A stretch of 48,037 nt of DNA from a virus: the IMG/VR virus record IMGVR_UViG_3300017917_001937, positions 1-48,037 of that record. One strand, given 5' to 3'. The notes beneath the pieces were generated by a model, which did not search any database, was not told where the DNA came from, and saw only the letters and a list, made by a program, of their open reading frames with translations. This document shows, one piece after another, positions 22,118-32,110 of this stretch (its first letter is position 1; each line of letters begins with the position of its first letter). Position numbers and translations under genes: made by a program.

Positions 22118-22847
22118 TGAAATTTTATTAGAAACAGTTCAAGACGACCACATTATTAATCAAGCTGCTAGAACTATGGCCAATAGAACTACAGGCGATT
22201 ATTGGAAAGTTTTCGTTGCTCCAAATCTATTTGGTCCCACAAGTGACAAAGAATGGCCAAGTGCGTATTTGCAAACTCTAGCATTTGGTAATCCCGCCCT
22301 AGCAAACACAGACGATCCCTTGTACAAAAAGCTTGGGCAAGTTGATGTGCGTATTCAACCGGTCGAAGGCGGGCAGCAAGCAGTAATGGGTAGATTGCGC
22401 AACGGAAATCTCACTATCAATTTAAATTACGATTTTGTTGCAAAGTACAGTCGGGATTTAAATCAACTGCGCAGCTGGATGACTGATACTCTGGCACACG
22501 AAATTCGTCATGCACTAGATCGTATCAAGCGTGATGCTAGTGCTAGCCGTCGTCCACATGACTTTGGTAGGGAACGCTACTATCAACGGCAGCACATCGA
22601 AGGCGAACCCGACAGCACACAGAGCGAAATTAACGCATATTTCACTCAAATTTTACATCAAGTTGAAACAGATTTGAAGCACAATAATATTACAGATGTA
22701 AATCGTGCGTTAAAATTTGGACAGGAAAGTTTAAAAGATAGCCAGCTGGCTGAAGTGATTTTTGGCGGATGGGACAACAATAATCCTGTATTGCGTAGAT
22801 TAAGCGCACGAATGTCGCAGTTCGTACACAGTCTTTACGAACAATAA
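22107..22847 (+). CDS. HExxH zinc metallopeptidase-like virion protein
   Basis: 246 residues. TLAHEIRHALDRIK places a zinc-binding HEIRH at residues 131-135, and EINAYF downstream may give the third ligand. A basic, RY-rich segment follows. The N-terminus MRINEILLET has the pattern M-basic-h-x-E-h-h-x-E, which recurs in virion-type genes of this window and resembles T4 capsid-targeting sequences. It could be packaged with DNA or act on host or virion proteins. Its stop abuts the stop of a minus-strand gene. Confidence 0.74.
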   Translation: MRINEILLETVQDDHIINQAARTMANRTTGDYWKVFVAPNLFGPTSDKEWPSAYLQTLAFGNPALANTDDPLYKKLGQVDVRIQPVEGGQQAVMGRLRNGNLTINLNYDFVAKYSRDLNQLRSWMTDTLAHEIRHALDRIKRDASASRRPHDFGRERYYQRQHIEGEPDSTQSEINAYFTQILHQVETDLKHNNITDVNRALKFGQESLKDSQLAEVIFGGWDNNNPVLRRLSARMSQFVHSLYEQ

Positions 22848-23225
22848 TTACCCAAGCTTCCGAACAAGAGTAATACTTCTTCTTTTGCTGCGTTTGGCAG
22901 CGATTTCTTTAAGGCTCACCTGCGGGCCAAATTTGATTTCCACATCTTTGCTATTCATTGTTTTTACCACTGTTCTAAACGGTGTCCATTCTTGTTTTAA
23001 GAACACATTGATTGGTATCAAACGATTACTTTCCCACCACCAAGTTTCTGCAAGCTCTAAAAACTGTTGTTTTTGTTCTAGTGTTCTTAGCGCACCATAA
23101 TCGTAAATTGTAGTAATTACTTCATCAAGATTTTGTATTACACCTATGTACTCATTGCCGCCGTATATAAGGTAAGTCAAAAACGGATACTGCTTTAATA
23201 ATTGCTCGTAGTTGGGTTCGTCCAT
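22848..23225 (-). CDS. conserved T4-like phage hypothetical protein
   Basis: 125 residues on the minus strand, in the plus-strand block, abutting the metallopeptidase stop. Pattern: YLIYGGNEYIGVIQN, IYDYGALRT, LAETWWWESNRLIPINVF, FNSKDVEI-like NSKDVEIKFGP and a basic tail (AAKRSKRRSITLVRK). I recall this family in marine T4-like phages, usually as a lone minus-strand gene. No known function; the basic tail could bind nucleic acid. Confidence 0.77.
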   Translation of the reverse strand: MDEPNYEQLLKQYPFLTYLIYGGNEYIGVIQNLDEVITTIYDYGALRTLEQKQQFLELAETWWWESNRLIPINVFLKQEWTPFRTVVKTMNSKDVEIKFGPQVSLKEIAAKRSKRRSITLVRKLG

Positions 23226-23230
23226 TTTTC

Positions 23231-23238
23231 AATAAATA
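23231..23238 (+). promoter_or_regulatory. T4-type late promoter-like motif
   Basis: AATAAATA, 7 bases before ATG 23246, the first gene of the tail-fibre block. Confidence 0.5.
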
Positions 23239-23245
23239 CAAGATA

Positions 23246-23737
23246 ATGCAAATTCTAGCTTATTTATATCCGAATACAGTCACGGTCCAATTATGGGACA
23301 TGAGTATTTTCTCACCAAGGAACAGAGTCGTGTACAGTCGCCCCGTTAAAATTTACCAAGGCATAGACAATCCTATGCAAATTGTAGTGCTAAACCAAGA
23401 TCAAAAACCAGTAGATTTAACTGGTTACATTGTGCAAATGGATATTCAAGATCCGTTAAACGAAGGTAGCGTGGAAAGTGTAGCGGTGTCCTTTACAGAT
23501 ATTGCCAAAGGACGAGGAACCTTTACTATTGCAAAAGCAGTAGTTAACAGTTTAGATCAAAGATTTTACAAAATGACTCTTAAACTAATTGAGCAAGCTA
23601 CTAACTTGGAACGACCAATTTACATAGATGCCAACTGGACAGCACCAATTGATTTAGAAGTATTACCGGGCTGGTACGAAAGCATGCCTTTAACGCTAAA
23701 CAGCGACGAAGTGCTAGACGCAGGACAAATACAATGA
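23246..23737 (+). CDS. BppU-like baseplate/fibre-associated protein
   Basis: 163 residues, beta-rich. VKIYQGIDNPMQIVVLNQDQ, KPVDLTGYIVQMDIQDP and GRGTFTIAKAVVN follow the pattern of the BppU-type N-terminal domain, which attaches receptor-binding proteins to the baseplate. It is the first gene of the fibre block and overlaps the next gene by 4 bases. Likely a virion protein linking the fibres to the tail. Confidence 0.7.
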   Translation: MQILAYLYPNTVTVQLWDMSIFSPRNRVVYSRPVKIYQGIDNPMQIVVLNQDQKPVDLTGYIVQMDIQDPLNEGSVESVAVSFTDIAKGRGTFTIAKAVVNSLDQRFYKMTLKLIEQATNLERPIYIDANWTAPIDLEVLPGWYESMPLTLNSDEVLDAGQIQ

Positions 23738-26700
23738 CAATAAATTACAGCAAACAAGTACTATTAAAACGCGGCAACACCGCTGTTAGCTCAACTTATA
23801 CTGGCCCTGTGGGCGAAATTACCCTAGATACAGATTTATTACAGTTAAGAGTACATGACGGGACTACGCAAGGCGGTTGGGTAATACCCAGTGGACAAGA
23901 TTTTATTAACATACAATCCAATCTGGCTGTTATTGCCAATGTTGATATTAGCTTGTTGGCCAATGTATCGACCTTACTAGCTAATGCTAATTCGCAGCAA
24001 ACACAAATTAATACTTTAATTACCAATTTAGACAATTTGGTAACTATTGGAAATATTGCACCTAGCACCCCTAACGAGACATTTTGGTTCAACGACAGCG
24101 ACGGCAGATTGTATATTAAGCAAGGCGGCATTTGGACTGACGCTAGTCCTACCGTATTGCCTAGTCCAAGTTATATTTTTGGAACACTAGAAAATACCGC
24201 AGGCAATATAATTCCTGATGCAACTGATACTTACAGTCTAGGTAGCGCCGATGCACAGTGGAAAGACCTGTGGGTCAGTAATGCTACAATTTATTTGAAC
24301 AGTGTTCCTTTGGGTGTAGATGTTACAGGTAATTTGACCTACAACGGCAATCCACTAGTTAGTTATGTAGATGGTAATTTAACTGTTGGTGGCAATATTG
24401 TTAGTGGCGGTGGAGCAACAGATAGAATTACGGATGGCTATTATAGTGTAGTTACAGACAACACCGGAATTCATTTAAATGCTGGCAGCGTATCGTTGAC
24501 CTATGATGATAACGATCAAATTACCTTTACAGGTATGAATCCCACTGTGCAATTTGATAACAATTTTGTATTACACAGTCCGGGCTACAACAAAACTTGG
24601 ATATTTAATTATCCGGGGCAGACAATTATACCAGGAACTTTGACTGGGACAGATTATCTAGCAATGAGTAGTGCTACCTTTACTGACTTGCGTTGGTATC
24701 AATCAAACCCAACTGTTGCACCTGGGTTGCGTATGCACGCCAATGTTGGTACTTCATCCGACGGAGTTGAAATCCAGACTCGTTGGTTAAACAATAGTAC
24801 ACAAGACACTATAAGCCGTTGGCGATTTGATTATAATGGCACCCTAACAATGCCAGATAACGCTACTATTACACAAAGCGGCTTTTATGCAGGTTCCGGA
24901 CAAAACGCAGTGTTAGGTCAAAGCGATGGTAATACACAAGTCTATACTACTCAAACTGGTGTTGGTATACAGTCCTACAACGGAGGCACTTACTACACTT
25001 GGGGATTTGATAACACTGGTAAGCTTACTACTCCTGGTAAAGTTTTAGTTGATGATGTTACCAACAGTATCAGCACTTCAACTGGTGCGCTAGTAGTTTC
25101 TGGTGGCACCGGAATCGCTGGAGATGTGCATATTGGCGGCACACTAAACATTACAGATACCACACCAAGTACAGATTATACAACAGGTGCTCTCGTGGTT
25201 AATGGTGGTGTAGGTGTTAACGGCAACATCAACCTGACAGGTAACATCAATATCCTTAGCGGCAACATTAACATTCAAGAATTTACAGGATCAACTGGTA
25301 ACTTCTACGGTGATATTACTACCGGATTTAATGCATTTTATGCAGGTAAGACTGGATTCACTCCTTTACCATTTACTGTAGCACAGTTCTCGACTAATAG
25401 TAACAGCTACAGTCAAATCAACATGGAGAATATTAGCACTGGTAAATTGGCCAGTGTGGACTTTGTTGGAACTGGTGACATTGGTGACGATGCTGATTGG
25501 TTCTTTGATATTGGTATTGCCAACAGCGGATACGATCCTGTACTGGCGGCAGAAAACAATGCGCCAGGCACAGTAATTGGCCCATTAGATGCTTACTACT
25601 ATGTGCAAGGCAATACTAGTGTTCCTGATGTCGGCGGTAATTTAGCCATTGGCACCAGTCAGGTGGGCAAAGCAGTTAAATTATTTGCCGGTGGTGTAAA
25701 TGCAGCTAACATAATTGCAACTGTAAGCGAAACTGGTGTTGTATTGAATCGAGGCAACTTAACCTTTGGTGATGGCACCGTTCAAACAACAGCCTTTGAC
25801 CCAAATAGCGTAACACCAGTTCAGATTACAAACCTAACAGTTCAAAATACTATTCAAGGTAATATCAGTGGATTCGCTAATATTACTGCCGCTAATGTTA
25901 CCGCAGCATTAGGATATACTCCTACATTGTATAGTGATAGTAATGTTGCCGCATACTTACCATCAAGTTTAGTTATTACTGGTATTAATGCCAATGTAAC
26001 GGCTGCTAATGCTGCCATCGTAACTGCTAACACAGCAATGAAATCGTATGTTGATGCTGCTAATGCTGCGTTGACCAGCAATGCTGCCGCACAAGCAAAT
26101 CAAATTGCTGCTGCTAATGCTGCTATTGTTACAGCAAACACAGCAATGAAGAGTTATGTCGATACACAAATAGCCAGCATTCCTGGTGGTGGTTCTACAT
26201 ACAGCGATAGTAATGTTGCTGCTTACTTAGTGGCTAACCCACAACCTGGCACATACAGCAACACCAATGTAGCAGCATACTTGACAGGTAATGTTACAGT
26301 AGGCAATGTAAGAAGTACCAATGGTTATTTTTGGTCTAACGGCGTTGCATACGCAGGTACTTACGGTAACACACAAGTTGCTCAATACTTGACAGGCACT
26401 ATTGCAGTTGGTAATATCAACCTTGGCACCTCTGTTAGACTGAACGGCACTACACAGACTATTGATACTGCCAACGGTTCTGCAATTACTTTTGCTTCTA
26501 GACTTAATCTAACAGGCTCAGGTGCTGGTTATGGTCTAGTTGTGAATAACCCTGCACAATTTGCTAGTAATTTACTTGTGCAAGGTATTGGTGGTATAAG
26601 CATACCAAACCGTCCAGCATTTAGAATCTACGGTGGAACACCTGCTTGGTGGACTACAGCCAATACCAACCTCAAAGGCGGATCAATTACAGTAGATTAT

Positions 26701-27015
26701 AACCAAGGCGGATATTTCAACAGTGGTACTGGTGTATTCACAGCACCTATATATGGATTATATCAAGTCACACTAAATGCTAGAGTCGGTAGTAACAACG
26801 GAACAAATCAGATTCTGGTATTAAAGAATGGTCTAAACACAGCAGGTAATGCGATTATGATGTGGGAATCGGATACCAACACAGGCACAGCCGTACATTA
26901 TGGTGTTAGTACTGTAGTGAGACTCAACGCCGGGGACTTCTTAACTGCAAATATTACAGCAGGTAATGTTCAATTTGATCAAAACGATTCGTGGACAGTG
27001 ACATACATAGGTTAA
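23734..27015 (+). CDS. tail fibre protein with C1q-like C-terminus
   Basis: 1093 residues. The N-terminus (LLKRGNTAVSSTYTGPVGEI, then HDGTTQGGW) matches the Mtd-type N-terminal domain of phage adhesins. The middle carries repeated fibre motifs such as WRFDYNGTLTMP and TGALVVSGGTGIAGDVHIGG. An Ala/Asn-rich repeat at about residues 745-815 has AAIVTANTAMKSYVD twice and YSDSNVAAYL-type units, which look like a trimeric shaft. The last 130 residues (GGYFNSGTGVFTAPIYGLYQ onward) look like a C1q/TNF-like jelly-roll head. Late virion adhesin. Confidence 0.85.
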   Translation: MTINYSKQVLLKRGNTAVSSTYTGPVGEITLDTDLLQLRVHDGTTQGGWVIPSGQDFINIQSNLAVIANVDISLLANVSTLLANANSQQTQINTLITNLDNLVTIGNIAPSTPNETFWFNDSDGRLYIKQGGIWTDASPTVLPSPSYIFGTLENTAGNIIPDATDTYSLGSADAQWKDLWVSNATIYLNSVPLGVDVTGNLTYNGNPLVSYVDGNLTVGGNIVSGGGATDRITDGYYSVVTDNTGIHLNAGSVSLTYDDNDQITFTGMNPTVQFDNNFVLHSPGYNKTWIFNYPGQTIIPGTLTGTDYLAMSSATFTDLRWYQSNPTVAPGLRMHANVGTSSDGVEIQTRWLNNSTQDTISRWRFDYNGTLTMPDNATITQSGFYAGSGQNAVLGQSDGNTQVYTTQTGVGIQSYNGGTYYTWGFDNTGKLTTPGKVLVDDVTNSISTSTGALVVSGGTGIAGDVHIGGTLNITDTTPSTDYTTGALVVNGGVGVNGNINLTGNINILSGNINIQEFTGSTGNFYGDITTGFNAFYAGKTGFTPLPFTVAQFSTNSNSYSQINMENISTGKLASVDFVGTGDIGDDADWFFDIGIANSGYDPVLAAENNAPGTVIGPLDAYYYVQGNTSVPDVGGNLAIGTSQVGKAVKLFAGGVNAANIIATVSETGVVLNRGNLTFGDGTVQTTAFDPNSVTPVQITNLTVQNTIQGNISGFANITAANVTAALGYTPTLYSDSNVAAYLPSSLVITGINANVTAANAAIVTANTAMKSYVDAANAALTSNAAAQANQIAAANAAIVTANTAMKSYVDTQIASIPGGGSTYSDSNVAAYLVANPQPGTYSNTNVAAYLTGNVTVGNVRSTNGYFWSNGVAYAGTYGNTQVAQYLTGTIAVGNINLGTSVRLNGTTQTIDTANGSAITFASRLNLTGSGAGYGLVVNNPAQFASNLLVQGIGGISIPNRPAFRIYGGTPAWWTTANTNLKGGSITVDYNQGGYFNSGTGVFTAPIYGLYQVTLNARVGSNNGTNQILVLKNGLNTAGNAIMMWESDTNTGTAVHYGVSTVVRLNAGDFLTANITAGNVQFDQNDSWTVTYIG
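25921..26300 (+). repeat. coding repeats in fibre shaft
   Basis: Near-identical DNA segments encode AAIVTANTAMKSYVD twice (about 26010-26055 and 26115-26165) and the SDSNVAAYL or NTNVAAYL unit several times. Such repeats can recombine and change fibre length. Confidence 0.75.
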
Positions 27016-27018
27016 ACA

Positions 27019-27543
27019 ATGACAATAAGAAAAATACATTCAAATGATGTAACTAATAATAGAGCAGACATTGCTACACAATACACTGATTTGTTCTTTG
27101 ATGATGTTACAAATAGCTTACTATTACCGGATCCAACTGGATTGCTAGAAACCAAAATTGGCGCTGTTGCAGGGAATCCTAGCATGGTATCGGGATATGT
27201 GAATGCTGGCACATTTATAACATTAGACAATATTAAAGCTTCTGTAACTACCGGTGGTACAAGAGGACTTTGCATGGCCGCTGTTGCAGGCTCTTTCACT
27301 TGTACAGTAGCAGGACATTATGCTTATAGTTGGAGTTCGTCTGAAGGAACTGCAACACAATATCCAGGATGGACAATTACTACTACACCCAGCGGCAGTT
27401 TTTTTAATTGGAGTTTTGGTAATGCTGGAGATACTTCTGTCTATTGGATCAATGACTACAATAATAAAAAGTGTTACAGAGTTACACTAATCATTGGTGC
27501 TGGATATAACAATAACTTCATAAGCATAGAAAGATTAAGTTAA
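27019..27543 (+). CDS. fibre-block hypothetical protein
   Basis: 174 residues starting directly after the fibre gene. NSLLLPDPTGLLETKIGAVAG at the start is fibre-like; the remainder is Gly/Ser/Thr-rich and beta-predicted (CTVAGHYAYSWSSSEG, FNWSFGNAGDTSVYW). A single small adhesin or chaperone is possible. No ribosome site of note; coupled translation is likely. Confidence 0.65.
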   Translation: MTIRKIHSNDVTNNRADIATQYTDLFFDDVTNSLLLPDPTGLLETKIGAVAGNPSMVSGYVNAGTFITLDNIKASVTTGGTRGLCMAAVAGSFTCTVAGHYAYSWSSSEGTATQYPGWTITTTPSGSFFNWSFGNAGDTSVYWINDYNNKKCYRVTLIIGAGYNNNFISIERLS

Positions 27544-27553
27544 AAGGATCGCA

Positions 27554-27754
27554 ATGTTATACTTCCCGCCCAATCCCACACAATATCAACGATACGTAGC
27601 TACAAACGGTGTTACATACACTTGGTTAGGTGATCGTTGGAATGCAAGGCAAGCTGTAGAAGAAGGTGTTGCCGAATACTATATTGATAATAACGATGCC
27701 TTTTTTGAATACAACTCAGACTTACACGATGAACTAGATGGCGGCGCCGCATAA
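27554..27754 (+). CDS. small fibre-associated protein
   Basis: 66 residues with AAGGA upstream. It contains MLYFPPNPTQYQRYVATNGV and YTWLGDRW, a pattern also seen as a module at the start or end of phage fibre proteins (P-x-P-x-x-Y ... W-x-GDRW). Acidic C-terminus. Perhaps a linker between fibre parts. Confidence 0.62.
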   Translation: MLYFPPNPTQYQRYVATNGVTYTWLGDRWNARQAVEEGVAEYYIDNNDAFFEYNSDLHDELDGGAA

Positions 27755-27766
27755 TTAGGAAAAACA

Positions 27767-30700
27767 ATGACAACAAGAATTAAACTACGCAGAGACACAG
27801 CAGCAAATTGGAACACACGCAATCCGGTATTAGCCTTTGGTGAACCCGGTTATGATACTACTAACAATAAAATAAAAGTCGGCGACGGAGTCACTGCTTG
27901 GCAAGATTTGGATTATTTGACTGATAACACAGGCGGTGGTGGCGATGGTAGTGGAATTAACTTTGATGCCGACGGTGCTATTAATTTACAAGGCAATGGT
28001 GTCGTTCGTAATCAAGTTGATAGCCAAAATGTTAACATCGTATCCAACGGATTTGTTCAACTACAGTGGACCACTGATGCCGGTGTAGCCGAACCGGATC
28101 CTAACGGGACTGCTGAACCTGTAAACTGGGCCTATGTTGATAGTGGGGGATTTAGTGTTGAAACTAATATTAATGTAGAAGGTCAACAAAGCCACTTTTG
28201 GAGTTTTGATAACAACGGTAATTTTAATCTTCCAAATTATGCTAAAATTGGTCCTTATGGTATGGGCTGGACCGGCATCACTAACAACGGACAGCAGGCT
28301 CCGGTTACTGTAGCTGCTATATCTAACAATCCTGACTTTCTTGGCCAAGAGCTATCAAGCGTTACAGTCTTTGGTGGAGCCAACGACGATACTGCAGGAA
28401 CAGTAAACATCTCTGCTGCGGATTTAAATGGACAAACTAACCAGTGGGCATTTAACTACGATGGCAGTCTAGGATTGCCAACTCTTAATAATACTGGCTA
28501 TCAGCCATTTTATAATCTAAATGGCCCAACATTAAAATTGGGTGTTTCTAGTGATCAAGTAATTATTACAGGACCAACACCAACAACTCAAAATCCTAAT
28601 GCACAACGGATAGTTATCCAAGGACAAAAAGGCTTTGGTGGCGATAATCAAGCAGGCGAAGGCGGAGATGTTTATATCTGGGGCGGCACCGGCGGCGAAT
28701 ACACCGGTGGTTCGGTGACTGCAGGCGATGGCGGCGATATTAAGCTACGTGGCGGTGCTGGACAGTTTGGTGGTAACGGCGGTTATGTTAAAATTGAAGG
28801 CGGTGACAGTTTCTATGGTCCAGGTGGCCAAGGTGGCTATGTAGAAATTAACGCCGGTGACCATGTAGATGGCAGCGACGGCAACGGCGGGAGCATTAGC
28901 ATCCAAGCTGGTCGCGGACAAGGTTCTGGAAGCAACGGCGAAATTTTCCTACGAACAGGTCGGAATAGAGAAAATCAGTGGCAGTTCAACAACAGTGGTA
29001 TCCTAACACTTCCACACGACAACTATCTAGATGCATCAGACTCAAACTTAAAAATAGGAAGTCAGGCCACTGTTGCTATACGCACCAATGCTGCAAGCAA
29101 TATTACTACTAAAGAATGGGCTTTTGATACTAACGGTGTGCTAACATTACCGGCAGGCGGCGACATAGTAGATAGTAATGGCGATTCCGTACTAGGTGGT
29201 ACCATTCCTAACACTGTTAAAGGTTGGTATGTGTTACAAGGTCGCCGGCCTAACAATTATAGGGATGTTTGGTTCCAAAGCGTAGTAGCCGTAGGCAACT
29301 ATGTTTATACCCTAGGTAAAAATGAATATGCTGGTAGTTGGAGACAAAATGTTCCTGTCGTACAGAAAATTGATAAAACTACAGGCGAAATAGTCTGGAG
29401 CAAGCGTATCGTAGCAGGGCACGAAGCACAATTTGAAATTACTGTGACCGAAGGTGTAGCCTCTGTTAGTTCCATTATGAACCCCGGACTAGGCTACAAA
29501 GCAGGAGAGAGCTTGATATTATCAGGCGATTACTTTAACACAGGTAGTCCGCAAGGTAACATGATTGTTGCAGTTACAACTGTAGATACCAACACTGGTG
29601 CGATCACAGGAGCTATTATAGGATCACAGCCAACGAATATTCCTGTTGATGGTGTGTACAGTAATATCTCAGTACTTAATGACAACAACAATATTGAACC
29701 ATATAGCATCACTTACGATATGGATGGCGAACAACTGGTAGTGGTATGCAGGACCAACAGAGGAGCTTGGAGTCAAGAGGATAGTTTTATTGCTTATGTT
29801 GATGTTTATCTATTAGACGAACTTACTGGTGCTGTTAATAACACTTATACCTTAAAGGATGCTGCTGACATTGAAGCAACTAGTGTGGCTGTTAATAATA
29901 CTGGTTTGATCGCATTAGTTGGGCAAAAATATAATGAATACAGAAATTTTGGTCCGCTAACTATATTGGCTTCCGGTAACGGATATTTTGATATATTAAA
30001 AAGCAACTTAGACGCAGAGCACTATCCTGATAGTGGTATTCCGGGAGATGAATACTACAACTTCTTTATACAAGGCACAGGTATTGCTTACCAAAAAAGT
30101 GTAGACGGAGTTAACTACTATCAAAATGTACCAACTACAGTTCGTGAAGGCAGTGGCACAGTTACCGTTGATGTTGTTTGTGATGGCACTGGACCGTACA
30201 CATATGGCGCTGTAACCGTACAAGCAGGCGGTACAAATTATAGAGTTGGACACAAGATCAAATATCTTGGAACCCAGCTTGGCGGCGCAACACCTGCTAA
30301 TGACTTAATACTCACTGTCACTGGAGTGGATGGCAGTGGTGCTATTACCGCTGCTACAGCCTCGGGTGCTGCTCCAAGCGGCGGTATAATTACTGGATTA
30401 ACTGCTGGTACTAACTATCAAGTTGGTAGTGGTGCTGCTGTAAACATAACTGTTAGTCCAAGTACAGGTTTGATAACCAATGTAAGTACTGGAAACTTTG
30501 GCGACTATCACTACGTAATTGGTGATGTGTTAACAGTTGCAGGGACAACTTTTGCCAATGGAACCAGTCCAGCTAACGATATTACGCTAACAGTCACCGA
30601 GGTATTCTTTAATGGGCCTAATGCTTACGACACTCCAATTGGCACAGTGCCAAGCGATGCGCTAAGATTCCGTGTAGACGGCGTCAATTTTACCGGTGGC

Positions 30701-32101
30701 GGATCTTGGACCATGCGCCAGACCTTAGGTGGGGAAGCATTTGTTTGGACACCAAATTGGAACAAGGCTATTGGCGGCAGCGTTAACGATTGGTTCAACA
30801 GCGTGTCATTTAGTCCTGATGGCAACAGTATCTATGCTGTAGGTCAGGGTAGATATGAAGTTACCTACAATCAAGCACTGGTAGTCAAGTTCAACGCTAG
30901 TACCGGGGATATTGTCTGGAGCAAATATGTTAACAGTTATCTAACCCCAAATAGTGAAGGCAACGCCGAAGCTATGAGTGTAGTTACACTCACCAGCGGC
31001 AACATAGTAGTGGCCACAGGCAATCAAGATAGTCCTGAAAGCGGAAGACAAGAGCACACATTGGTTTGTTTAGATGCTAGTGGCGCACTACAGTGGGCTA
31101 AATCTTACATAGAACCAGACTATTATTTCAATAATTGGTATAAGCTAGTACGAGATGCCCAAGACAACTTGTATTTTGTTTACACCGGCGGTAACGGCGA
31201 CGGCAGCGATTCTTATACCATAGTTAAAGTTGACAGTGCTAACGGCGATAAGTTATGGGCTAGATCTCTCAGTAACGGAAACAATGGCATGTACTTTGGG
31301 TACAACTGGAGTAATAACTATGTTACTGTTAGTGGCACAGATCTCTTTATAGTAGGTTACACCTACATACCTAACGATAACTATTACAGCGGGCTATTGA
31401 TCAAGTTTCCGACCGATGGATTTAAGAACTTTACTTCAACTGGATACCAGCATGGTGAACAGTTTGGCGACTTGAGATTGTATGAACCTGTAATTGAAAG
31501 CTATAGCCAGACACAGGCACCAGCAACATTCGTTCCTGGTGTACATGCTAATGGTATACAACAAACAGTAAATGACAAGGCCTTTGCTACAGAAACGGAC
31601 AACAATCAGGCTTGGTCTTACATTATCAAGATGACCAGAGATGATTTGGGATATCTAGAGTTTGGTGACGGATCTAAGCAGAGTTTTGCTACTGACAAAA
31701 TTACACAGATTTTAGGTAGTTATAATCAGAATATTAAACTTAGCGCACAGGATTCAGGCAAGCACTTCTTCTTTGATCAAAATTGCAGCTATGCCACAAT
31801 ACATATTCCTCCATATGATGTAGAAACATTCCCGGTAGGTTTTACTGTTACTATTGTTAATATGAGCGGAAATAACATATATGTAAATATGGATACTCCT
31901 GCTAACGGTGACTATTGGTGGGGAACTATCAAAGGTTCCGGAAGAAACATTTCTACACGCCAGTGGGGAATTCCAGATTCTGGGTCAGGAAGTCTAGTTA
32001 CGCTGATGAAAGTTAAAAACGCCGAGTACACTGGTGGAGAAAACGAAAGTGGTGATATCTGGATTATCGCTGGTCCCAACGATCTTTATGACAACAATTA
32101 A
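27767..32101 (+). CDS. giant tail-fibre adhesin with Mtd-like start, Gly-rich region and beta-propeller-like repeats
   Basis: 1444 residues. The N-terminal IKLRRDTAANW, then FGEPGYDTTNNKIKVGDG and AWQDL are an Mtd-type attachment domain. About residues 285-400 are very glycine-rich (GGDVYIWGGTGGEYTGG and similar), like polyglycine adhesin folds. From about 500 there are propeller-like repeats with a TGxIVWSK signature (TTGEIVWSKRI, STGDIVWSKYV, SGALQWAKSY, NGDKLWARSL). The end (FTVTIVNMSGNNIYV, WGIPDSG) is a typical fibre tip. It should bind a host surface receptor. Confidence 0.83.
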   Translation: MTTRIKLRRDTAANWNTRNPVLAFGEPGYDTTNNKIKVGDGVTAWQDLDYLTDNTGGGGDGSGINFDADGAINLQGNGVVRNQVDSQNVNIVSNGFVQLQWTTDAGVAEPDPNGTAEPVNWAYVDSGGFSVETNINVEGQQSHFWSFDNNGNFNLPNYAKIGPYGMGWTGITNNGQQAPVTVAAISNNPDFLGQELSSVTVFGGANDDTAGTVNISAADLNGQTNQWAFNYDGSLGLPTLNNTGYQPFYNLNGPTLKLGVSSDQVIITGPTPTTQNPNAQRIVIQGQKGFGGDNQAGEGGDVYIWGGTGGEYTGGSVTAGDGGDIKLRGGAGQFGGNGGYVKIEGGDSFYGPGGQGGYVEINAGDHVDGSDGNGGSISIQAGRGQGSGSNGEIFLRTGRNRENQWQFNNSGILTLPHDNYLDASDSNLKIGSQATVAIRTNAASNITTKEWAFDTNGVLTLPAGGDIVDSNGDSVLGGTIPNTVKGWYVLQGRRPNNYRDVWFQSVVAVGNYVYTLGKNEYAGSWRQNVPVVQKIDKTTGEIVWSKRIVAGHEAQFEITVTEGVASVSSIMNPGLGYKAGESLILSGDYFNTGSPQGNMIVAVTTVDTNTGAITGAIIGSQPTNIPVDGVYSNISVLNDNNNIEPYSITYDMDGEQLVVVCRTNRGAWSQEDSFIAYVDVYLLDELTGAVNNTYTLKDAADIEATSVAVNNTGLIALVGQKYNEYRNFGPLTILASGNGYFDILKSNLDAEHYPDSGIPGDEYYNFFIQGTGIAYQKSVDGVNYYQNVPTTVREGSGTVTVDVVCDGTGPYTYGAVTVQAGGTNYRVGHKIKYLGTQLGGATPANDLILTVTGVDGSGAITAATASGAAPSGGIITGLTAGTNYQVGSGAAVNITVSPSTGLITNVSTGNFGDYHYVIGDVLTVAGTTFANGTSPANDITLTVTEVFFNGPNAYDTPIGTVPSDALRFRVDGVNFTGGGSWTMRQTLGGEAFVWTPNWNKAIGGSVNDWFNSVSFSPDGNSIYAVGQGRYEVTYNQALVVKFNASTGDIVWSKYVNSYLTPNSEGNAEAMSVVTLTSGNIVVATGNQDSPESGRQEHTLVCLDASGALQWAKSYIEPDYYFNNWYKLVRDAQDNLYFVYTGGNGDGSDSYTIVKVDSANGDKLWARSLSNGNNGMYFGYNWSNNYVTVSGTDLFIVGYTYIPNDNYYSGLLIKFPTDGFKNFTSTGYQHGEQFGDLRLYEPVIESYSQTQAPATFVPGVHANGIQQTVNDKAFATETDNNQAWSYIIKMTRDDLGYLEFGDGSKQSFATDKITQILGSYNQNIKLSAQDSGKHFFFDQNCSYATIHIPPYDVETFPVGFTVTIVNMSGNNIYVNMDTPANGDYWWGTIKGSGRNISTRQWGIPDSGSGSLVTLMKVKNAEYTGGENESGDIWIIAGPNDLYDNN

Positions 32102-32110
32102 GGAGTAGCT

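Noticed and set aside
27012-27299. Minus-strand ORF opposite the fibre-block gene
   Set aside because: Antisense shadow of a low-complexity coding region; no promoter or ribosome site.
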